DNA of 26,008 nt from Phoronis ovalis (Eukaryota > Phoronida > Phoronidae): contig JAOXYB010053500.1 of NCBI GenBank assembly GCA_028565635.1, forward strand, positions 1-26,008, written 5' to 3'. Position 1 is the first letter of the stretch; each line of letters starts with the position of its first letter. This document shows, piece by piece, positions 1-12,900 of the stretch. The position numbers and the translations under genes are program-made. Under the pieces are notes generated by a model that saw only the letters and a program-made list of their open reading frames with translations, searched no databases and was not told the origin of the DNA.

Positions 1-236
1 ATATAAACTTGAGTGTAAAAAGTAGTGAAAGTTAGTAAGATCAGAGCAGCAGGCAGGAGAGCAACTGAATAATAGTGGATTGTAAATTCTCAATAGTTCC
101 ATAATATATAAGTTATATCTGTTTTGAAAGAACCCAAGAAGTATATTCATTATTTTCCTATGATAGTCATAATAACTTCTAACAGTGGTCTAAAACGTAC
201 CACATCGCAAAACATTGAAAATTAATTATTTATAAA
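1..236. other. Upstream region of TMEM39, no gene seen
   Basis: This AT-rich stretch lies upstream of the first possible TMEM39 start codon. I see no convincing ORF, tRNA or repeat in it. It probably holds the promoter or 5' UTR of TMEM39, but no clear TATA box or initiator can be defended. Confidence 0.3.
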
Positions 237-282
237 ATGTCGCGGAGGAGATATAGTCAGTCATCCGGTTACATAGGGATGC
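237..282 (+). CDS. Possible N-terminal coding exon of TMEM39
   Basis: An ATG at 237 opens a short basic peptide, MSRRRYSQSSGYIGM, before a stop at 300. Vertebrate TMEM39 proteins also begin with a short arginine-rich segment. The next exon has a strong pyrimidine-rich acceptor ending at 1248, so some upstream exon is expected. Candidate donors at 268 (GTTACA) and 283 (GTGACG) both leave phase 1, which is what the exon beginning at 1249 needs to stay in frame with the ATG at 1257. Neither donor is a good consensus, so the exon end is uncertain. The upstream exon could instead be non-coding. Confidence 0.3.
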
Positions 283-713
283 GTGACGGACCCATTTTTT
301 AATCAAATTATTAGCAGAGCTGGTTCTGGTCTAAATAGCAATTAAAGCTGATAAATTTGAACAAGGTTACTAAGTCAGGGTTTGATCATTAAATAAGTTT
401 AGTGGATGAGCTTTTTAATAAAAAAAATAATGTATCCGGTGATTTCTTGGATTATAACGAGTTTTACCAATACACAAATATTTTTTAGCAGGAAAACATG
501 CAGCTTTATTAAAGGTGCATGACTGCACGGCCATACCCGAAACTTGCATGTTTCTAGCCTGCAAAGTTATTTAAATATGTAAATTGTTTGAGTAAATAAA
601 CTAAATTATAAAGAATTCTGTCTGTAGTGGTTATGTTCCGAATTAGCACACAAAAGGGTGTTGTCATAGGGTTTTGTACAGTCACAAAAAATTGAATTAG
701 ATTTGTGCTTCTA

Positions 714-728
714 CCAGCAGAGGGCGCC
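714..728 (+). promoter_or_regulatory. CTCF-like motif
   Basis: The 15-mer CCAGCAGAGGGCGCC closely matches the core of the bilaterian CTCF motif (CCA-N-CAG-NGGGCGC type). It lies between the possible TMEM39 first exon and the first certain exon, so it could be a promoter-proximal insulator or looping site. The same words also occur inside some dispersed repeats, so binding is an inference. Confidence 0.4.
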
Positions 729-1256
729 TTCAGTGAGCCTCGTTTTGGTCAATTACTTCCGATAAATATTGGATGATAATGAAATTATTTCTGATTTAGT
801 TTCTTCTTGCTTTTCCGCTTAGGTTTTGCGGAAAGGCACTAAAACAGTAGAATATTAGAATTAATGCACAGAGTACGAGGTAGGTGCATTCGTTTGAGTT
901 GTATTTTTGGAATACCTTTGTAATTATGTATATATTCTTGGTGCTTGGGGTTGTGATATTCGTAAGATTGCAGAACAAACACAGCATATGGCATTTTTTC
1001 TATGAATATTTAATCATTTGTGACATTTTTCATTTCACAGTAGTCAACGGTATTTCCTGAACTGTTTAGTGATGTTGCAGTAACTGTAGCATGCTCTTCC
1101 GGGTAATGTTTACTAATCAAAGGTTGGGAAGCTCGCTTGTATAGTCTTAAAACCGATTAAGAAGTACATGTTTCAAAGTGCATGCCTGCTAATTTCTGTC
1201 CAGCATTGAGGAAAACGTTCTTTCTCGGACCTTTTTTCGTTTTTTCAGATCTCAGT

Positions 1257-4200
1257 ATGGTTTCCGTGGCAACGGTGACAGTAACAGAACCAAAACCACC
1301 AAATCATGCTCACATACCTGAAATACCTAAAGATGGGAATTTATTATTTGAAAGCCTGCTCTTTATATTTGGAGTGTGTTCAATGATCTTACAATATATA
1401 AATTTATACAAGACTGTTTGGTGGTTGCCCCACTCACATGTAAACTATGCAGTCGTAAGTCGTGGCATTTTTACACATACACAGGAATATAGCAGCATTA
1501 TATGTTGTGTATATCCAAGGCATCAGTAAAATATGTTATTGTCGTTTTAGAGTGACATGGTTAGCTTTAATTATGGTGTCTCATGATTGTATGTCAAAGT
1601 AAAACCTAGTTTTCCATGTTATCTTCTGAAAAGTTGTATGCACACTAATCATGCAATGCGTGTTGCTTGCCAAGCTTTAAAAGTCGTCCCGAGATCTAAT
1701 CGATTACTTGCAGATTAGGTGTTGATATCCCTGTACCGAATAATGAATATTTTTAATTCTCTTTCAGAATTTTCATCTCATAGACTTCTACTTGGTAACA
1801 TTTTTGGTAGTATTAATGAGTAGGCGACTTATTTGGTGTTTTATAAAAGAGGTAATTTAAATAACCTTTTCCTCAACGATAACTTTCTATCCAGTGGAAG
1901 CTGTATTTGTGTATCATCTTTGGGTTAATGATCCTTGGCTTCCAGTGGAATCTGTATTTGTATATCATCTTTGGGTTAATGATCCTTCGCTGTTCCTAAG
2001 AATTTCTTTACACTTATCTCCTTAACTGGGATGGGTCACTTTTTCTTTTCACAGAATAATCAAATTATAGTATGTACATGGCTCCACTTTTCACAGAAAA
2101 TTCCGATTGGCGCAGTTGTCGATAAAATTCTTAGTCATGGGTCGATGTTAGTGAAATCTCATGAAGGGTTTCATTTTGATACTGCTGGAGGGACAGGGGT
2201 ATGAATGGCAAATGTTAATTCGAGTAGTTTGAACAGTGGAACCTGCGTATTGAATAAATCTAATGCAGTAACAATTATTTAAGATCAGTCTCAATTAAGT
2301 ATTGCATGCATATTCCAGGGCCATAATTAAGTAATGTAGTCCCCAAACATGTATAGGTAAAATGTTTTTATTATTTATACCTGATTTGTCTACTAAGGTT
2401 TAATGTAGCTTCCCTTATGGGGATAAGATATATGTGAAGATCACTGAATATAACATTCAACTATGCCTTTTCAATGTTTTAAGAAAGTAATCAAGAAATT
2501 TTTTGTTTTTGTTTACTACAGGGAATTGGTTCACCAGCTGTGCATAGTACTTTCTTTTGGTGCGTGCAGGTTTCCAAATTCTTGGCATTCTTTATATTTG
2601 CTGGTGCTTTTTCATGGACATCATATGAAGTTGTTAAGAAATACTCAGTCCGACAGTTGCTATTTTTATGCTACCCGTAAGTTTATCAGTAATTTGTTTT
2701 AAATGAAAATGGAAAAACATCCATAAATAGTTTCATATTTTAATGCCTCCTGCAACATTTTAAGTAAGGACCTTTTCAACTGAGAGTTTCAAGTCTCATC
2801 CACCTGGAAATTGCTGTGAGAAACTGAGATTTGAGGGTTAGCTTTGCTTTCAATGCATTTTTTACATGGTATGAATGATAACGTAGCCCACATGGCCCCC
2901 TAGTGGCAAATATGGGATACTGTAATTCGAAAGGGTCCTATGTAAATTGTCACGATAGATTATTTTGTTGCAATGTGATTATTCACCAAAACAAAGAATA
3001 CTTTTTAGCTTTTAATTATAAAAAATATTATTTATATGACTACTCTGAAGTAACATTTAAAAATCACACCAGAATCACATCATAAAGATAAGACTTATAG
3101 CACTATGCTTCATCACAGTACAGATGTTACTTTACTACTGGCATGTCATACTTTCAGTAATCATGTTGTAGGTATGTCATGGTGACACATATGTACATCT
3201 GGAATACAAGCAGTGAATGTTCCAGTAGAAAGAAGAGTTTGCTTCGTGTACCTCCAATAGAATACATGATTTGATTGGTTTAGAATTGTTTGTTTTCAAA
3301 GCCTTTCAGCTCAGAGAAGTGCATTTGGACTATTTCATAAATGGTGATTAATTGTGCCATTGTATATTTGTTCACATTGCAGCTCACTTGTTTTTCAGGC
3401 TTGTGACATATGTTATACTATTTGGACCAAGTTTAAAACCACTTCTAGACAAATCTCAGGTCTGGCCAAAAACAGTTACCGACAATCCATCTAGTCCTAA
3501 ACATAAACTGCAGCCAAAATCAACGAAATATCCACCGTTTATATTTCACAACTGTACGTCATCACCAGAATGTGTGAGAGATGAGGTGGAGACCTTAAAA
3601 CGAGATTTTAACGGTCGACTGAAACAAGTCTTGTTCAACTCTATGTTTTGCACATACTACATGTGTTTTGTACCAGTCTGTTTTGCTCAGGTAATTCATA
3701 AACAATTGTTAATTTGTCCTTGTAAGATCGGAAGTTAACTAAAATGTCATTTGAAGCAGCAACCAGCACTTTGAAGATAAGAATTATTTTATGTTTGAAT
3801 CTATAATGCTGTATTAATCAACAGACTATTTGCAACATGCACTTGAGGGCACCACACTCGGACCCTTTTGATCTCGGCATCCTTAGTTTTATACTATACT
3901 TGTTTTTTTAAATCTGACTTTAAAAAAGCTTTAAACGGTGAAAATTTAACAAAGTAAAAAATATTAATACACAGTTGTTTATGTATTGATATGCTCACAA
4001 AAAGGAGGGTATTCTTAGATCTACGAATTTTTTGGTTTTGGATCAGCATGCGAAGGAAGCATTTTGTGAATGAATCGCATGAGCGCATGCAGAACTACGT
4101 TATTTTTCGTTTACAAAATGCGACATGCTGGGAATGTTTGGGTCTGAGACTGGTGGCTCTACCAGTACATGCAAATGGTCTATTATCAAACCCTGAGGAC

Positions 4201-7200
4201 CCATTTTCTGATTAGTTTGTCTAACAATATTATCTTCAAAAACAAAAGACCTCTCTCAAAAAAAGAATTGTCCTTTGTGCTAAATACAAGTATTCTTAGT
4301 TCTAATTAGTGTACAGCTAAGCTTTAAGTTATTGTTTAAACATAAACTTCTGTAGTGAGTTCTAACTCTAATAACAAGTGCTTTTTTAACTTGCATGAGA
4401 CGAACTCTTTTAAAAGAGCTAAATGAACAAAAAATGTGTGTTCTGTTGTTTATTCATTGTATCAAGGCCAGGATATTGCTTTATATTTTTAACATAATTT
4501 TTAATTGAAAATGTGTTTCTATGTAGGTTTTGACTTTTGTTTTTAGCATATTGATAATAGTTCATGCGATACATGCTGGGTAAGTTATGTACATGCATTC
4601 AGCAGGTTTCAAACAGAGAGTGTGTTGTTATTTTTATGAGTTTGACATCTCTACGAAGTTATAATTCTGCTATCATCTTCCAAGTGTTCTGGATTTAGTG
4701 GATTCACAATGCACTATCGATGTTGCAACTTTTATCTCTTAAACTTAAGGAAATTTTATAGTGCGTATCAAAACAGGCCAAACAGCGAATAGCAAAAACT
4801 AACGTGACCTTAGCTATACCTTTAGATGTATCTCATCAGATTTGCAGAATTCATTCTGAAGTTACAGGTTATTTTTTGTGAAATTGCTATGTGAGAACGA
4901 TTATGAAAGATGTATAGCTAATGTCATGATGTTAGTGATTGCCTTGTATGCATTGTTTTCAAATTCATGGCATAACTATGAATATTTAGTTCAGAACAAC
5001 ATGTGGTAACATTTGAAAAGGAGAGTTAAAAATCAATGTTTATTAATTTATAGTACAAATGTTTAATATGTAAAATCATTTAAATATTTTTTATTACCTC
5101 TCCAAGAAGGAATGCCCATATTTGTTGTACATGATCAAAAAGTGACATCGATATTGGATTGTAAAAACTATTAAGAAAAATTCTGTGAATTATGCAACCC
5201 TCTTGCCGCAGTTTAAACTGACTTTTGTACGTTATTTCCTACAAATTCCGGAATAGTTTTCTACAGTTGCTAAAGAATGAAGATTTCTTGCATTATCTTC
5301 CGTCATACTCAGTATGTATTTCATCATCATATGTTGTATTTACTGCTGTGTGACATTCCTTTTCATTTGTATTGTGATTGGAGTGATATTTATTTTAAAT
5401 TGACTGTATGATATTTATCCAGAAATACTCTGGTGCACTGCTTATTCATATTTTCCATCAAGACTATTAGGCACAGCTTTACTGAATATTTGCACAGTAA
5501 GCTACTAAAAGGAGCTTTGGACTTATTCTTGTCAGTCCGTAACATTTTATACATATTTCCCTATAAAAGGGTAGATTAATTAAGGTTGGCAGAAACCTGA
5601 TATGAATATTTGTGTGTCACAACCATAAATATATATAATTTATAGTGCTTTATGACATTTCATTAACTGTCTGCGAACTTCCTCAGATAACTGACCAGTC
5701 TCTTAAATTACCACCAGCTGACAGGTGTTGATGACCTGATTATAAGCTTGTAATGGGTGATATTTGAACAGATTTGTCAGCTATGGGATAAAGTCGTCTG
5801 ATAGTAGACAACCATCGTAAAGTACTTGTGACGCAAATATTTATATCATAAAAATAATTTTTGCTTTGAAATAACTAGAGATCTCACAAGAGATTAAAGG
5901 TCTGGTGCAAAAATTTTGACGTCTTAAGTAAGTCATTCACATACATCAGTAAGAGAACCGTGCCATGAATACTGCATGGCATTATCCACCACAATCTATT
6001 CCATAAATCCAAAAGGTACCATTAGTCTCCTGTGTATCCTGTATATGGTGAAGGTAGCTCAGCAGCAGTACTTGTGCATTTGACTTAAATCAAAAGTATG
6101 AGCTGCACTTTGAATAGTATAAAGCTTGACACGCATTGCCAGTTGACACGAAAATAATGATTGGTTGGTGTTACAGTATTATTTTTAAAAACAGAAGATC
6201 TCTCTGAAATGAAAAATTGTTCTGTAGGAATAAACAAACATTGTATCTTATGCTAAATTTTAGACAATTGCAACTTTTGTGAAGCACTGAAACTTGTAAG
6301 ATTTCATCATCCGATTGTAGTTTATATTTATGAAGCCTGCCAGTCTAGTAATTATTCGAGGAGAACTGGTCTTGATGGAGTTAGTCTTAAGTGAACCTTG
6401 TGTATAGTTTCATTTAATCTTTTAGCTGTCTGGTGGCACATCATGTACGTTGTGTTTATGCTATTATACAAGGCAATGCATACGTGTACTTCCAGTTAAT
6501 TACATGCCAGACACAAACTTGTATAGCTTTATAAAAACAGAAGTTAACCCATAACGTGGATACTCAAGTATAATCACCATTTTACATCTGTGGCCATTTT
6601 AGTGAAAGTCATCTGAGTCAAATTTTGGTAGTTGTTAAGTTTTGTACATGCTCAATGGATAGCCTGGGCAGGAAATGTGTGTTTTAGATAGGTATAATCA
6701 ACTTACTTCATTTGAGTTGTATGAAGAAAGGTTTTGGACTAATCAAGCTTTGTGTTCAAACTGTATATTTTATTTTTCATTTTTCAGAATTATCTATATT
6801 ATGATCCATTGTGGGTTGCCCAGCATATTTGTTTGGTTTGGATAACATCATGCCTGCTATTTGTCCTCCACTTTTTACCACCGAATTACTTGAATATTCT
6901 TCACTCTTGCTCCTTACATTTAGGAAGATGGCAAAAAGTAGAAGGACGCCATGCACATGTGCCTTACAATGCGTAAGCATGTTTATTATTATATAAAGTA
7001 TCAGAACGGTCACCAACAGTCATCTCATGGCTGTTCCATCAGCTGATATACCCACTATTTCTTGTCATGGCTGTTCCAGCAGCTGATGTACCCACTATTT
7101 TTTTCTCATGGCTGTTCCATCAGCTGATTTACCCTCTATTTTTTTTCTCATGGCTGTTCCATCAGCTGATTTACCCACTATTTCTTGCTTTTATGTATAT

Positions 7201-8648
7201 GCAAACTGCTATTCATAGGTACAATAAATAAAAGTTTATCCGACTTTAAGAAGTCAGGTAACAAAACTAAATATTGAGTAGATGTATTATTCTGTATTAT
7301 ACATTATGTCAACTGGAAAAATATAAAAATGAACAATGTCATAATTTATATTGAATGTATGAATGTATTTTGGGAGAGGTTGAATCAGCCATTCATGAGA
7401 AGGCAGTATATGGTGCTGTCTAAATGGCTAATTGTTAATCTTTTGTACAATGCAACAATATGCGTATGTTACATCGTAAAACGTACATACATATATTGCA
7501 CGATAATTATCCACCAGTTGCTTTTAAACTTCTTCTTCTCCTGGGTACATAAAACCAACTGTATTTTGTCTTCCTTTTACCACAATCATAAGTTCACAGT
7601 CAAGTGAATGCTGCGTGCATTGAATTTCGAATAGTAAATAATTCATGAAAATTGTTTGTAGGTGGTCTGAGCTACAAGTATGGCAGAGTGGTGCTCTGGT
7701 GAAGCATGTTCGGGGTTTATTCAAAGCACATGGTGTGAACATCACAGCAGAACCAGGCAATAACATGCACTCTAGATTTCATGTGAGTATAACAATGTTT
7801 TCTGAAATCTTACTTTAATACATACAGTTTGATTAGAGAATAAATGTATGTATGTGTGTATCTGCATCGGAGGCATCAAGGAGACGTCAGAAGAAGACCT
7901 ATATCACATTATGTATTTTAATGGTCAGCAACATTTTAAAATCATATTGAAATGTGATTAGATAAAATCAAGAGCTAGGACCTTGTAACTTATGTTTTAG
8001 CTTGTAATAAATATGTGAAAATATCGCGTCTAGTTTAAAAACTGTCGTCTACTTTAAATTTGGTTTTTATGTTATCAGGCAAGTACAATACAGTACAATC
8101 TGGGGGCTAATTTAACCTATGAATAGAAGTGTGAGGTCTTGTACGTGTCATTTTCAACATGTTTAATTGCCTTAAAATGACACTTGTATTTAAAACAAAT
8201 GCTATTATACAATATAAGCATGATAGACGTTTAACAACATAACAAATTCTTTATGACATGTGTATAAAAAGAACCATCAGAAATGCCACTGGTGTGTTGA
8301 TACTCCTGTTGGACTATTGATAATTTAGGCTACTCAGCAACCCTGTGGGAAGCTAAGGAGAGGAAACGAAATCCTAGGCTGAATGTACAGTAATGATAAT
8401 CTTATTAATTTCTTTTGCAGTTTATGTTCCACCAGCCGCTGCGAGTGATAGATGGTTTGCTTGGCGTTACCTGTTTTGTTGTATTTTACAAATTTATTAT
8501 GTTGATTGAGTCCACGGAGTGGTGTCATGTGTTAACTGTGGCATACTTATTGTTCACTAGCTACTATGTGTTGTTTAAACTGTTGCGAAACAGACTTGTG
8601 CTTGGTAAAGCTTATAAAGACGAGTTGTTGGACTCTAGAGAGAGTTAA
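1257..8648 (+). CDS. TMEM39A: Transmembrane protein 39 (TMEM39A/B family)
   Basis: Exons are 1249-1454 (ATG at 1257), 1768-1851, 2522-2676, 3399-3690, 6788-6972, 7662-7782 and 8421-8648. All introns are GT-AG and phases agree, giving 420 residues from the ATG at 1257, against 488 in human TMEM39A. Family signatures are visible: LQYINLYKTVWW (exon 1), NFHLIDFYL (exon 2), LLFLCYP (exons 3/4), RDEVETLKRDFN and KQVLFNSMF (exon 4), HLGRWQKVE (exon 5), RFHFMFHQPLR (exons 6/7) and NYYVLFKLLRDR-like residues ending RLVLGKAY. About eight hydrophobic segments fit the known multi-pass topology. Known family role: an ER membrane protein that binds COPII components and helps the PI4P phosphatase SAC1 leave the ER, affecting autophagy; the nematode homologue supports collagen secretion. 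The ATG at 1257 has A at -3 and G at +4. A few more residues may come from an upstream exon. Vertebrate A and B paralogues cannot be told apart here. Confidence 0.93.
1890..1989. repeat. Tandem duplication, 51-bp unit, in TMEM39 intron 2
   Basis: Two nearly identical copies of a 51-bp unit containing CCAGTGGAA and TTTGGGTTAATGATCCTT start at about 1890 and 1941. The repeat begins 39 nt after the 5' splice site at 1852. Confidence 0.9.
3691..6787. other. Large TMEM39 intron 4, no other feature seen
   Basis: This 3.1-kb AT-rich intron separates the exon ending in CFAQ from the exon beginning NYLYYDP. Its open frames are short and lack family resemblance. A weakly similar phrase of about 30 bp near 4240 and 6190 suggests an old dispersed repeat, too degraded to name. 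Confidence 0.5.
7024..7187. repeat. Minisatellite, four copies of a 40-45 bp unit, in TMEM39 intron 5
   Basis: Four consecutive copies carry CTCATGGCTGTTCC, CAGCTGAT and TACCCACTATTT. They differ by point changes and by the length of a T run. Each unit holds a small palindrome around CAGCTG. The array begins 52 nt after the 5' splice site at 6973. Confidence 0.95.
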
Positions 8649-9575
8649 ATTTGGTCATTTATGAGTGGCAGTGCTATTTAGATGTTCAGATACATTACGA
8701 GGAAGCACGGATTGAAGAATAACTTGCACAAGTTCATACACAAGATACTCAAAGAAAATAACAGTTTGTCTTTTCCAGAAGATATAGAGTATACGAAAGA
8801 GAAAATTTGCTCAATGAATTCTGTCATATTACATTTATTATCCTCATTTATAATGGTTATCAAGTCAGTTTTTGCTGCTGGAAGATATTGAGTTATTTTG
8901 CATCTTTTCATTTTAATTAGTTTCAATTTCCTGAAATTCTATGAAATGTTATAGTTCATTGTAAAAACCTTTGCCTTGCAAGATTTTTCATTGACTGAGA
9001 AATAGATATAAGGGTACATGGTGTCAAGGTATTATTTATTAATTTTCTAAAAAAGTTAAAATCAGTACAAGGTGCATGATTGTGGTACTGACAGATAAAC
9101 CATAAAAGATGAATTGCAAGACTTTACAAAAAAATAAGCAGAAGAAAAAGAGTAAATGAAGGAGAGTTTGATAGAAGTGCTAGTCGGCAAAAATATACCG
9201 TACTGTTATCAAAAATTACCTATTTGCCTCTTTGAGCGCATTACTGTTAAACCATTGCCAATTATTACTGTAATTCAATGCATTTTTGCAAAATATGTTT
9301 TCTATGTCGTGCATCATAAGTTTCAATTATACGTTGTTTGATGTTGTGCATATTATATACTATGGCTTCTAAGGTTAAACTTTTAGTCCAGTTTTTAGAA
9401 GACTGTGTTGCAATGTTTATTTCAACCTTGTAGGTTAAAAACATCGTTTTTGAAATTACTAAGGCAGTATTTTTCCTTGTGGGTATTGCATCAGATATTG
9501 TTAGATTGTGTTGTACATTGAGATGTATCAAATGATTTTAAAATAGAAATACAATAAAACTGAAAATGATAAAAG
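8649..9575 (+). other. TMEM39 3' UTR
   Basis: This non-coding stretch follows the TMEM39 stop codon up to the polyadenylation signal. The open frames in it are short, AT-rich and resemble no protein family. Confidence 0.6.
9553..9558 (+). terminator. Polyadenylation signal AATAAA for TMEM39
   Basis: A canonical AATAAA lies about 900 nt after the TMEM39 stop codon, followed within 30 nt by T-rich sequence. It is the last good signal before the RREB1 start codon. Confidence 0.6.
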
Positions 9576-9914
9576 TTTTATTAAAATTTTTACATTGCTA
9601 TCTAGTGATGATCGAGTCTATGGACACCGTTGAAAGTTAAAAAAATATATCAAAACATTGAAATTCTGCCACTGAAGCTAAGCAGTACTTGACCAAACTG
9701 AGCTCATTAATATTCTGAACAAGCTGTCATGTTTTGGAAACAAAACTAAAATCAAAATGCTGAAAACGCTAATTTTTTTAATTTCTTTCTCAAGTGCTGA
9801 CACCTGTCGAGAAAAATGTGTATTACTATAGTCAGCGGAAATAGTTAGATGCGCATGCTTGACCTCCATTTACCGACACAGATGTGAACTTTTTTGTTCG
9901 GGAAACATGTTAGG
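9576..9914 (+). promoter_or_regulatory. Intergenic region with probable RREB1 promoter and 5' UTR
   Basis: Only about 340 bp separate the TMEM39 polyadenylation region from the RREB1 start codon. If the first RREB1 exon holds both 5' UTR and start codon, the promoter must lie here or within the TMEM39 3' UTR. No TATA box stands out. An in-frame TGA at 9885 closes the reading frame upstream of the ATG at 9915. Confidence 0.4.
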
Positions 9915-12900
9915 ATGTCAAGAAGAAAACAGTCTAATCCTAGACCAGTAAAAGGTAATTATTAAGGTGTAGAGTATATAAAGAACCGTGAGTCTACTCT
10001 CGCAACCTTTCAGGTGTTTTAAACGAGTTAAATCATCATTCCTAGCACTATCACTGGGATGTTGATTTTGTCCCTGCTCGTCTTATTTGTATGTAATACG
10101 TGACCTCGGGTCACTTTCTCGTAACTTTATGATTTCAAATTTCATTGTCCTTGTTTTTTTTGTCGTTATAGGATTCATGCTTAAATAAAGTGACCAAGTG
10201 ATAAGTTAATGACTCTTTTTATCTAAATAAGAAACGAAATCATTTATAATATCAATATCGATGTAATGTTTACTTTTTTAATACTTGAGTCTTGACTTAT
10301 CAAGGCATATTAAAGCGCGTTAAAAGTTGTTTTAAGGGCATGAACAGATAGATACCTAGCAAGATACCTTCCCACATCTTAATGCTGCTGTGGTATTAAA
10401 CTCACAATCTGAAAGTTATATTTATCTCTTGACAAACACACACACCTAGTTTTTTATGTCAAACTGAAAAAGTGTAATTAAAACATTTCCAGTACCTATT
10501 TATAGTTTTAGCCCCTTTTGTTAGTGAACGTCGTATTGAAAGTTTAAAAACTTTTTGATTTTGTCAGTTTCACTGCCCTGGGTGGGTATACCCTGGTCAT
10601 TATCAAAACCCAGACAGGTAATTTACCATTTATCTTTTAAATTCTTGAAGCTGATTGGTCAAAGATCTGGTTGCCACACAACCATGGAGATATGACCATG
10701 TTAAGCCTGTGTGAGCAAATTATCAGTTTTAATAAATCTTGCCACCATCTAATCATTTGCTTAAGTAAATTTCTTTAATGATATAGACTCAAACAATTGA
10801 AATGTAACTGATGATGTAGGCTGGGCTCAGTCTGAATAAAGGTTATATTATCAGTGTACATTTTTTAAACTGACACTTTTCTGTTCAGATTGCCTGAAGT
10901 GATGATAAATTATATGTTTTTCAACTGCATAACTTATATTTAGTGATATTTAAATTCTAATAGTTTATAAAAAAGGGGTGCAAAATTCAAATTATATGTA
11001 TATGTCTGTTTTCATTACTTGAAATGATTAATTTATTGATAGTACTGTAAGTTATAAATGAAGAAATAAGAGTAAAACTGTAAATTAACAGTATAATACA
11101 TTTCATATAATTAGCCCTTCTTTATCATGTAGACAGGCTACTGATGATGAAATGATTATCAAAAGTATCGCTGGATATTATGGAAAATGACTGGTCTTAA
11201 GTTCTTAGATTTTTATTTTCATTTGGAGTAATCGTTTGAAACTAAAATTTTAAATCATAGCGTTGTTTTATCAGATTTAGTCTCGTTCAAAAACATGTTA
11301 CGTTCACTAATGTGGACTAGACACCCCTACGAGATGTAGGATGAATTGCAAATTAATATTTAGTGCTATACAATATATTATACAGAGAGCGTAAAGCTTG
11401 ACTAGCAGTTCTTTTTATTTTGGAAACATGAATTTACAGGAAATAATAACATTAAAACAATGAAAACTGCTTAAAAACATTTTTGTTCATTATTTTGTGC
11501 AGGTTCTGAAGAAGACTCTGACAGTGAACTTTATCCACGGCAACAACGCCAAGGAAAACAGGTTAGGTTTGTGTATTTCAAAGTTGCAAAAGTATTGAGG
11601 CAATTTGCAAGCCAATTAAGAGAATTTACACTCTAGGGAAGTATTTTGGTATCTTTTGCATTGAAAAATATCACGTTTCTACAAGAAATTTAACATTTAT
11701 AAAGTTAGTCGTAGTTGTTGCACAGATCAAAATTATTTGAACCAATATACATCTATTACCATAATGATTCAGAATATGGTTTCAATCTTTCTTAATTCGT
11801 GCAAAATATTTCACTCATTCTCAGAAGCAAGTGCAACTGTAATTGGAAAAAGTAGCTGTTTCAAAAATTTACAACATAGCTTGATGTAGTTTCTGGTACA
11901 CTTTTTTTGTGTTTTATTTCTGCTCCCATTTTGCCATGTGTCAGACATTTTGCATAATTTTAAATCAGAAAATGACACTTGTATTTGTGTAATTCCTGTT
12001 ACCAGTACTGACTTTTGTTACAAAGTTTTGACATTTGGATTTACTGCTTCTTGAAACATGGTGAGATTGAAACTATTTGAAACATTATAATTACCAAGGA
12101 TTCTGTCTTAAGTCAGTTTATTTGTGTCCAGACTGTCTGCTGCATTGTCTTGTGTTTTTAGCTGCTCAAACAGGATATACCATCTGATGAACTCAGTCAA
12201 AACAATCAAGACTGCACAACTGAGAAATCGGAAAATACAGATAGCACCATTAACAGTGACAACTCTCAGAGCAGTTTAAATTTAGATAGCACAAGCACAA
12301 ATGGTACTACTAAGTCGAGTTCAAAGCGAACAGATTTCTCTAGAAGGAAGAAAAAGACGGTAATATTAACACTAAGGAACCTTATGCATGTAACCCTTAT
12401 ATAAGTTTTTTAGTATTGCACCCTGCACAATACATATCTGGGAGCTGATGCAAACGTATCAATAGAAGGGATGGGGTTATGTGCGGGTCATTCACCATTT
12501 CGCTCAAAAAAAACAATTGTTTTAGTCTCTGCAAAAACTTGAAATGAAACTTTTTTTAAATCACTATGCAGTATAAGTATCTTAGATGTTTAACAAAACC
12601 GTGAATCCATTAGCACTTGTATGCCAGAAAACATGTAATATGAGACGGGGCTATTATTCAGGAATTATCTATCATAGAATTAGTTTGAATATCTCTGGTG
12701 TCCCTTAGCATAGCAGAATTGTCCTTTTAAATTATCAATTTAGTATCCAAATGTCGATAGAGTATCTCATACATTTTGACGTTAACATATTTTTATACTC
12801 GTGACGATTCATTGTATTATTCTTAAACATCTATGATGTTTATTATGCATTTTAGTTTCTTTCAAGTTTTNNNNNNNNNNNNNNNNNNNNNNNNNNNNNN

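Noticed and set aside
1182-1256. Upstream ATG at 1182 as the TMEM39 start
   Set aside because: A strong pyrimidine-rich acceptor ends at 1248 inside this stretch, so it is read as intron. The residues resemble no TMEM39 N-terminus.
2054-2214. Open minus-stop stretch in TMEM39 intron 2, possible extra exon
   Set aside because: Exon 2 and the exon at 2522 align to the family without a gap (53 residues from the end of exon 2 through LLFLCYP in both), so no exon is missing.
6777-7016. Minus-strand and second plus-strand frames over 6777-7016
   Set aside because: They overlap TMEM39 exon 5, which has the conserved family residues and correct splice phases.
8678-8926. Open frames on both strands after the TMEM39 stop
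   Set aside because: They lie in the 3' UTR, are AT-rich and have no family resemblance.
8170-11985. An 18-mer AAAATGACACTTGTATTT shared by 8174 and 11967
   Set aside because: The similarity does not extend beyond the short word, so it is too little to call a repeat family.
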